18,772 nucleotides of DNA from Ignavibacteria bacterium UBA7675 (GTDB lineage: Bacteria; Bacteroidota; Ignavibacteria; Kapaibacteriales; UB7675). Each line of letters begins with the position of its first letter. Within the stretch, counting starts at the first letter, position 1. The notes under the pieces are model-generated. The model had not been told where the DNA came from. It ran no database searches and worked only from the letters and a program-made list of their open reading frames with translations. The stretch is taken from contig DLHF01000003.1 of the NCBI GenBank assembly GCA_002483085.1, positions 1 through 18,772 on the forward strand, given 5' to 3'. Shown piece by piece: positions 15,583-18,772 of the stretch. Position numbers and translations under genes: made by a program.

Positions 15583-15900
15583 TCATACTATACTACGATG
15601 TCCTGCCTGTGCCTGCGCGATATTTATTGCGAAGAGGGGTGAACAGCCACGCAGCGGGTTTATCATGGGAATGATGCGAGGACGAAGCCGCGCGGTGCAG
15701 AGGGCAAGCACCAGGGCAGAGACGGCTGCGCTATAATAGCAGATACAGCACCGGAAGCGACAGAGTGTACGACTGTTGGGGACGGCTGCGGAGGCGAGCG
15801 CACCTATAGATAGATAGGGAAAGGCCGCTGTATTTGCATTGATTTGTAGATAGGTAGCAGATAGGAGTTTTCTCTCTTTATCTTTTGCTGTATCATCCAT
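15583..15900 (-). CDS. Doubtful small ORF, unknown function
   Basis: 105 codons. No family is recognised. The first 40 residues are hydrophilic, then there is a Cys-rich segment (R-F-R-C-C-I-C-Y-Y) and a short hydrophobic stretch at about 55-68 that might be a membrane helix. It is preceded by an 11-codon mini-ORF (15907-15942) with a strong AGGAGGA Shine-Dalgarno. Against it: no close upstream ribosome-binding site of its own, unusual composition, and overlap with repeat-like DNA. Confidence 0.2.
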   Translation of the reverse strand: MDDTAKDKERKLLSATYLQINANTAAFPYLSIGALASAAVPNSRTLCRFRCCICYYSAAVSALVLALCTARLRPRIIPMINPLRGCSPLFAINIAQAQAGHRSIV

Positions 15901-15906
15901 ACATTT

Positions 15907-15955
15907 TTACTGTCTGGTGCCGATAGTCACTGCAACAGACATAGCTTGTCCTCCT
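15907..15955 (-). promoter_or_regulatory. Strong Shine-Dalgarno with an 11-codon mini-ORF
   Basis: AGGAGGA (15955-15949 on the minus strand) is 6 nt from an ATG (15942) that opens an 11-codon reading frame ending with TAA at 15907-15909, 6 nt before the ATG of the 105-codon ORF. Most genes in this window lack such a strong site, so this may be a leader peptide or a chance match. Confidence 0.25.
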
Positions 15956-16073
15956 CGCAGGCATGATGGCTATTGCGGTTAGGTATTGTAAAAATATTCA
16001 CTCGAGGCGCCATTGTAGTTGTAGAGGAGATTGGTACCCAATCATGCAACAGTTATTAGTATTGTGTGTTATT

Positions 16074-16436
16074 ATGGCAAATATTCTTATTATTGACGAT
16101 TCTGGATTAATACGGGGCAAAATGGCCGGCATACTGCGTCCTTTGGGGCATACTATTGTGCAGGCCGTTCATGGCAAAGATGGATTAGAAAAAGTTGGGG
16201 CGGAATCCTTCGACTGCGTCTTCACCGACTTGCTCATGCCCGAGCTGGACGGATTTGGTTTTCTGGAAGAAGTAAAGAAAGTACAGCCCGGTTTGCCGGT
16301 GGTGGTGGTATCTGCCGATATCCAGCAGGCAACTCGCGACCGCTGCCAAGCATTGGGGGCGATAGCTATTCTGCCCAAACCACCAAAGCCAGAGGACATC
16401 CAGCAGATATTATCAACTATTGTACAAGCAGGGTAA
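16074..16436 (+). CDS. CheY-like single-domain response regulator
   Basis: A 120-residue stand-alone receiver domain without an output domain. The acidic pair is Asp8/Asp9, the phospho-acceptor is Asp52 (F-T-D-L-L-M-P), the switch residue is Ser80, and the conserved lysine is Lys102 (L-P-K-P). The start at 16074 is preferred over an earlier in-frame start at 15963, because the first strand A-N-I-L-I-I-D-D is where receivers begin. Its TAA overlaps the ATG of the CheC-type gene (TAATG), so the two proteins are made together. CheC-type phosphatases act on CheY-P, which makes this the likely substrate of its neighbour. Confidence 0.93.
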   Translation: MANILIIDDSGLIRGKMAGILRPLGHTIVQAVHGKDGLEKVGAESFDCVFTDLLMPELDGFGFLEEVKKVQPGLPVVVVSADIQQATRDRCQALGAIAILPKPPKPEDIQQILSTIVQAG

Positions 16437-17038
16437 TGATAGCACTCACTCCTGAACAACTGGACGCTCTTACCGAGTTTGTCAACATTGGTGTAGGTCG
16501 GGCAGCAAATACCTTGAACGAACTGACAGGAATGTATATAAGCCTCAGCATTCCGAATATTACTTTGGTCGATCTGGATGGCCTGACTGACTTTACTAAG
16601 AACTTTGGAGATCGACCGGTAGCAGCCGTATTACAGGAGTTCAGCGGTGAGTACGGCGGTCGTGCTGGCCTTATTATTCCCGAGGAGAGTGCCCTGAAAT
16701 TAGTAGGTGCTGTTACAGGCGAACCACCTGTATCCAGCATTTTAGATGCGCTGCAGGGCGAAACGCTATCAGAGGTTGGCAACATTGTTATCAATGCTAT
16801 GATCGGCTCTATTAGCAATGCTCTGGGAGCCAGCAGGCTCCAGTTCGAACTTGCTGAGTACTATAAAGACCAAGCCGATAGAGCCCTAAAGCCTTTGTAT
16901 GCAGTCGGCAGCATTGTGCTTATTGCCCGGATCCATTTTAATATTCAGGAACTCGCAATTGACGGTCATATTTTGCTGACATTTGATGTTGGTACGGCTG
17001 CTTCACTGGTAGAACTGATCGACAGGGCTCTACAATAA
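16436..17038 (+). CDS. cheC: CheC-type CheY-phosphate phosphatase
   Basis: 200 residues of the CheC/CheX/FliY phosphatase family, which speeds dephosphorylation of CheY-P. The first active-site signature, D-x3-E-x2-N-x22-P, fits exactly at D10, E14, N17 and P40. The second helix has L-S-E-V-G-N with E113 and N116 and the typical N-I-V-I-N-A-M-I-G-S continuation, but it lacks the leading Asp/Ser and the trailing proline, so the second site may be weaker. It is coupled by TAATG to the receiver gene. No CheA, CheB, CheR, CheW, CheD or receptor gene is in view, so it probably damps a non-chemotaxis relay (inference). Confidence 0.9.
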   Translation: MIALTPEQLDALTEFVNIGVGRAANTLNELTGMYISLSIPNITLVDLDGLTDFTKNFGDRPVAAVLQEFSGEYGGRAGLIIPEESALKLVGAVTGEPPVSSILDALQGETLSEVGNIVINAMIGSISNALGASRLQFELAEYYKDQADRALKPLYAVGSIVLIARIHFNIQELAIDGHILLTFDVGTAASLVELIDRALQ

Positions 17039-17042
17039 TAGC

Positions 17043-17063
17043 TTGATAGTGATCAAATTTTTT
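17043..17063 (+). terminator. Weak hairpin plus T-run between the CheC gene and the kinase
   Basis: TTGAT (17043-17047), loop AGTG, ATCAA (17052-17056), then a six-T run to 17063. The stem is only 5 bp, so it would at most attenuate transcription into the kinase gene. Confidence 0.28.
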
Positions 17064-17077
17064 CATGTACATTAGAG

Positions 17078-18292
17078 ATGAGGTCTATGTCTCTTTCGTC
17101 CGTTAGTCAGTTTGATATACTCCAGCATATTCCTCTTGGCATATGCACCGTTAACCGAGAATACACAGTTTTATCTTGGAATAAGCCACTACAAAACTGG
17201 ACAAATACTGCCTTCGACGATATCGTCGGCAGGAATTTGCTGGAGTATTATCCGCATCTGGATGCTCCACGCTACAAGTCGCGGTTCGAATTGGCATTTG
17301 AAGGAGGTGCTCCTTATGTGTTCTCTCCACAACTACATCCCTATTTCTTTCCTTCGCTGCTGCCCAATGGCCAGCAACGTATTCAGCGTACCACCGTTGT
17401 CTCGCATACTGTGGCCGCTGATAACCGTGTGCTGATTATGTGTGTGCAGGATGTCACCAGTATGATGAGTCAGCTACAGACGATTCAGGAACTCCAGCGC
17501 ACCACAGTGCAAGAGGTAGAAGCGCGGAAACAAGCTCTTCAGGAGTTGGAGGAAGCCAATAGCCATCTAGTGGAGTACGGCAAGGAAAAGGACAGGATTA
17601 TGCAAATTCTCTCCCATGATCTGCGCTCTCCTATTAGCGGTATCAGGATTGCCGCTGAGCTCATTGGCCGTAGTTCCGCTGATACAGCCTTTGTCGATGA
17701 ATTCTCTACGATGATAGTTCGAGTTTCTGATTCGCTTATAGAACTCATCAACAACTTTCTGGATATGGCCCGAACCAGCGATGGAAAGGTCATACTACAC
17801 CCCGAGGAATGCGATATACGCGAAATAGCTCTTCGTGCTGTTGAAGTTCTTGGAGTTCTGGCTACCAGTAAGAATATCTCTATCTCGACATCCTTTCCTG
17901 AAGATATTCCTATGATAGTGCTCGACCACTCGAAAATGCTTCAGGTGTTTACCAATCTGCTTTCAAATGCTGTGAAATTTACATTGTCTGGTGGTGCTAT
18001 TAGCCTGCGTATAGAGATAGACGCAACCGAAAATGTACTTGTGCATGTTGCCGATACAGGTATTGGTATACCAGAGGAATATCTGCCAATGCTGTTCGAG
18101 CCGTTTGGACGGCATCAGCGCAAAGGGACTGCTGGCGAGAGAGGTACAGGTCTTGGAATGTCGCTTGTGAAAAGTTTGGTCGAACTACACGGTGGCTCTA
18201 TCTCTGTTCGCAGCGAAGCGGGCAAGGGTACAACATTTACTCTGTGCCTGCCTCTTACAGGTATTGATGATGGCCATCAGGAGGAGTTGTAG
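17078..18292 (+). CDS. PAS-domain histidine kinase
   Basis: 404 residues, cytosolic. A PAS sensor covers about 11-125 (I-L-Q-H-I-P-L-G-I start, V-L-S-W-N strand, V-Q-D-V-T end). A coiled coil follows at 128-170. HisKA carries His180 in L-S-H-D-L-R-S-P. The ATPase domain has N293/N297, G1 D-T-G-I-G-I at 326-331 and G2 G-T-G-L-G-M at 356-361. The PAS shows no obvious heme or flavin ligand motif. It lies 39 bp after the CheC gene on the same strand and is the natural kinase for the CheY-like protein. It is only distantly related to the two TPR kinases (HDLRSP versus HDLQNP). A start four residues later (ATG 17087) is equally possible. Confidence 0.92.
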   Translation: MRSMSLSSVSQFDILQHIPLGICTVNREYTVLSWNKPLQNWTNTAFDDIVGRNLLEYYPHLDAPRYKSRFELAFEGGAPYVFSPQLHPYFFPSLLPNGQQRIQRTTVVSHTVAADNRVLIMCVQDVTSMMSQLQTIQELQRTTVQEVEARKQALQELEEANSHLVEYGKEKDRIMQILSHDLRSPISGIRIAAELIGRSSADTAFVDEFSTMIVRVSDSLIELINNFLDMARTSDGKVILHPEECDIREIALRAVEVLGVLATSKNISISTSFPEDIPMIVLDHSKMLQVFTNLLSNAVKFTLSGGAISLRIEIDATENVLVHVADTGIGIPEEYLPMLFEPFGRHQRKGTAGERGTGLGMSLVKSLVELHGGSISVRSEAGKGTTFTLCLPLTGIDDGHQEEL

Positions 18293-18378
18293 CGGTACAT
18301 CTGGCGAACTCGCTCCAGAGAAAAAACAATGTAAAGCTGACTGGCGCTTCTGTCTTCGCTCTGCTGTTTCTGCTTCGC

Positions 18379-18408
18379 ACCGCGCAGCACGACCGTCTCG
18401 CGGTTTTT
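18379..18408 (+). terminator. Intrinsic terminator after the PAS kinase
   Basis: ACCGCG (18379-18384) pairs with CGCGGT (18399-18404), followed directly by a T-run. It lies about 87 bp past the kinase stop codon. The stem is only 6 bp and the loop is 14 nt, so strength is moderate. Confidence 0.5.
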
Positions 18409-18440
18409 CCTCCCTCATCGCAATAGTAATAGTGCTCCAC

Positions 18441-18485
18441 TAAAATGAACAGCCCGCTCTTCGCATGGAAGGCGGGCTGCTCTCT
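18441..18485 (-). terminator. Terminator-like hairpin after the T9SS-sorted protein gene
   Basis: CAGCCCGC (18450-18457) pairs with GCGGGCTG (18472-18479), 8 bp, with the loop between. On the minus strand it is followed by a T-rich tract (TTCATTTT), so it serves the minus-strand gene. It could also block readthrough from the opposite side. Confidence 0.65.
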
Positions 18486-18522
18486 GTTATAAGGCGTGCT
18501 ATCTACTCTGCCAGATCAATGA

Positions 18523-18772
18523 TTATTTCACGACCTGAAGAATGTGGCTTACACGACCGGCTGCGGTTCTGACTGCAACCATGTACTGGCCGCTTGCAAG
18601 ATCGCCCGTGTTCACTGTGATCGTGTTCTCACCTGCTTCGCGGTAGCCAGTGCTCAACGTCCGCACAAGACGGCCATCTGCACCGTACAGTTCTACCGTT
18701 ACTTGCTGGCCTTCTGCCAAAGTGTAGCGCACTTCTGCACTTGCTCCGGCGCCAGCCGGGTTCGGCTGTACG
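18523..18772 (-). CDS. C-terminal end of a T9SS-sorted secreted protein (partial)
   Basis: The gene enters from the right edge; only its last roughly 82 codons are here and the start is outside. The visible part is a complete T9SS type-A sorting domain. It opens V-Q-P-N-P-A, has V-x-V-E-L-Y-G-A-D-G-R in the middle, and ends L-A-S-G-Q-Y-M-V-A-V-R-x-A-x-G then V-S-H-I-L-Q-V-V-K. Such tails send proteins through the type IX outer-membrane system, where the sorting domain is cut off and the passenger attached or released. The passenger domain cannot be told. It is the second T9SS cargo in the window, which supports an FCB-group origin. Confidence 0.85.
   Translation of the reverse strand, partial: VQPNPAGAGASAEVRYTLAEGQQVTVELYGADGRLVRTLSTGYREAGENTITVNTGDLASGQYMVAVRTAAGRVSHILQVVK

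Larger units (their letters stand above)
15416..16073. other. Long, mostly non-coding divergent region
   Basis: About 660 bp between rlmD and the response-regulator gene. It holds the probable rlmD promoter, one doubtful ORF with a leader-like mini-ORF, a 10-bp direct repeat GACGGCTGCG at 15721-15730 and 15781-15790, and a run of GATAG-like repeats at about 15810-15865. I see no tRNA or known RNA motif. Confidence 0.45.

Noticed and set aside
17078..18292. PAS kinase as a heme or flavin sensor
   Set aside because: No N-C-R-F-L flavin motif or clear heme-ligand pattern is seen in the PAS domain.

Overview
The window looks like a chromosome fragment from a bacterium of the Bacteroidota / Ignavibacteriota / Kapabacteria side of the FCB group. 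Reasons: two proteins end in type IX secretion (T9SS) type-A sorting domains, there is an OmpA-type lipoprotein and a menaquinone (menA) gene, most starts lack a Shine-Dalgarno sequence, and TAnnTTTG-like -7 boxes precede purT and rlmD. Genus cannot be told from this sequence. No rRNA, tRNA, CRISPR array, insertion sequence or phage gene was seen.

Layout. 1-870 (+): thioredoxin-type arsenate reductase (ArsC, LMW-PTP fold), then a small secreted heavy-metal-associated (HMA) protein with its own terminator; together a metal/metalloid-handling corner. 937-1815 (-): menA, DHNA prenyltransferase of menaquinone synthesis. 1963-5255 (+): a tight three-gene envelope operon: VWA-OmpA lipoprotein, a secreted protein with a T9SS sorting domain, and a predicted outer-membrane protein. 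5471-6637 (+): purT. 6832-7566 (+): membrane fatty-acid desaturase with a strong terminator. 7623-7955: a gene-free, GC-rich stretch with two hairpins that share an arm sequence.

7956-13663 (-): the most unusual part. Two paralogous soluble TPR-histidine kinases (645 and 779 aa) flank a gene for a PrnB-like protein of the indoleamine/tryptophan 2,3-dioxygenase heme superfamily. A good sigma70-like promoter sits upstream of the first kinase. No PrnA, PrnC or PrnD homologue is present, so this is not a pyrrolnitrin cluster; a heme-enzyme/kinase signalling or small-molecule unit is an inference.

13994-15415 (-): rlmD, a 23S rRNA uracil-5 methyltransferase with a 4Fe-4S cluster. 15416-16073: mostly non-coding, with one doubtful small ORF. 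16074-18292 (+): a CheY-like response regulator translationally coupled to a CheC-type phosphatase, followed by a PAS-histidine kinase: a self-contained phosphorelay with no chemotaxis genes. 18523-18772 (-): the C-terminal end of a T9SS-secreted protein whose gene continues beyond the window.

Of 14 confident genes, four encode signalling proteins that could share phosphotransfer (three kinases, one single-domain receiver). The only receiver domain in the window is the CheY-like protein, so whether the TPR kinases signal to it or to distant regulators is open.
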